Source: JANNUT01 sp046331425 (GTDB lineage: Bacteria; Acidobacteriota; Polarisedimenticolia; J045). Taken from it: a stretch of 64,000 nucleotides of DNA. The notes below the pieces were generated by a model. The model had not been told where the DNA came from. It did no database searches and saw nothing but the letters and a program-made list of their open reading frames with translations. Position 1 is the first letter of the stretch. Every line of letters starts with the position of its first letter. The stretch lies in the NCBI GenBank assembly GCA_046331425.1, contig JAXLQU010000006.1, positions 120,023-184,022 on the forward strand, written 5' to 3'. Made by a program: the position numbers and the translations under genes. Shown here piece after piece: positions 63,613 to 64,000 of this stretch.

Positions 63613-64000
63613 CGCGAAGCGAACGCCCGGTCTGTGTCACGAACACGTCTTCCAAAGAAGCATGGCGCGTGGTCAGGCTACCCAACGATCGCGACGTGCG
63701 TGCGGTCAATTCCAATAACGCCGGAATGGCCTTGTGCGGCTCACCAACCGTCAGCGCAAGTCGATCGGCTTCGTGTCGAAGCGCGGTGACCGACGGCAGC
63801 GTGCGTAACTCGGCCTCGAAGTTGGCGTCGGTCTCGCCGCCGGCCTCCAGTCCGAATTCGATCACATGCTCGCCCCCCAGCGATGCGATCAGGTCATGGG
63901 GAGACCCGAGCGCAATCACCTTGCCGTGATCGACGATCGCCACGCGATCGCAGAGTCGCTCGGCCTCGTCCATGTAGTGAGTGGTGATCAGCACCGTGCG
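63605..64000 (-). CDS. ABC exporter ATP-binding protein, C-terminal part (runs off right edge)
   Basis: About 131 codons are visible. The H-loop reads TVLITTHYMDEAERLCDRVAI-like, cut to TVLITTHYMDEAE, followed by VAIVDHGKVIALGSPHDLIA, the canonical end of an ABC-2 exporter ATPase. A C-terminal extension (EHVIEFGLEAGGETDANFEA to SLEDVFVTQTGRSLRDE) follows, ending LEDVF as in drug- or NodI-type ATPases. The Walker A and signature motifs are beyond the window. With the permease and the enzyme between them it should form an exporter, perhaps for a lipid or antibiotic-like compound. The substrate is unknown. Confidence 0.9.
   Translation of the reverse strand, partial: RTVLITTHYMDEAERLCDRVAIVDHGKVIALGSPHDLIASLGGEHVIEFGLEAGGETDANFEAELRTLPSVTALRHEADRLALTVGEPHKAIPALLELTARTSRSLGSLTTRHASLEDVFVTQTGRSLRDE

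Noticed and set aside
1..64000. Prophage, transposon or integrated element boundaries
   Set aside because: No integrase, transposase, terminase or flanking target-site duplication was recognised.

Overview
The window is GC-rich bacterial chromosome from a Gram-negative-type organism. Outer-membrane barrel, lipoprotein, TPR and many secreted beta-propeller or beta-helix genes are present. No rRNA, tRNA, phage or transposase gene was recognised. The gene content would suit Acidobacteriota (for example the Thermoanaerobaculia) or a neighbouring phylum: secreted proteins ending in a shared Cys-Pro fibronectin-like tail, kelch and BNR propellers, thrombospondin-3 repeats, DUF4331/DUF4198, imidazolonepropionase-like amidohydrolase pairs and sulfatase-like enzymes. 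That placement is an inference and cannot be proved from this window.

Layout. 1-16.2 kb: the edge of a ParB-like gene, an M16 peptidase, a large BNR-propeller protein, an EVE-domain gene, two coupled amidohydrolases, a MarR regulator coupled to a cytochrome P460, a DUF2785 protein, a secreted protein, a MocR regulator and a rhodanese. 16.3-22.4 kb: a decayed TIR-like/ATPase remnant, a thrombospondin-3 protein and two tandem paralogues of unknown function. 22.9-26.5 kb: a CreBCD-like set, with creD diverging from a response regulator and its kinase. 26.6-35.7 kb: a thioredoxin-like lipoprotein, a 14-repeat kelch protein, an M48 protease, an OMP barrel, an unknown secreted protein and an M20 dipeptidase.

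35.7-47.7 kb is the disturbed part. It holds a G/T-skewed stretch, a 15-unit tandem array, a frame-broken DUF222/HNH endonuclease gene containing nine 71-73 bp tandem repeats, a two-copy 36-bp repeat, and frame-broken genes for a phosphodiester-glycosidase-like lipoprotein, a sigma-54 response regulator, its kinase, a DUF4198 protein and a DUF4331 protein. An intact cation symporter sits among them. At least two of the breaks I traced are one-base changes in homopolymer runs, so some or all of them may be sequence errors rather than true decay.

The most interesting locus is 43.77-43.98 kb, just downstream of the sigma-54 regulator/kinase pair. Two perfect palindromes (TTCTCA-N3-TGAGAA) lie about 100 bp upstream of a full-match sigma-54 -24/-12 promoter. 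That promoter is followed within about 50 nt by an intrinsic terminator, so a very short sigma-54-dependent RNA is predicted, arranged like CbrAB-CrcZ.

A second locus of interest is 48.0-58.7 kb. A TPR-CHAT protease lipoprotein lies convergent to an ECF sigma/TPR-anti-sigma pair, which diverges from an operon of four tandem beta-helix paralogues plus one more secreted protein. The topology suggests CHAT-controlled release of a sigma factor. The right end holds a membrane sulfatase-like enzyme and an ABC exporter operon with a second sulfatase-like enzyme between the ATPase and permease genes.
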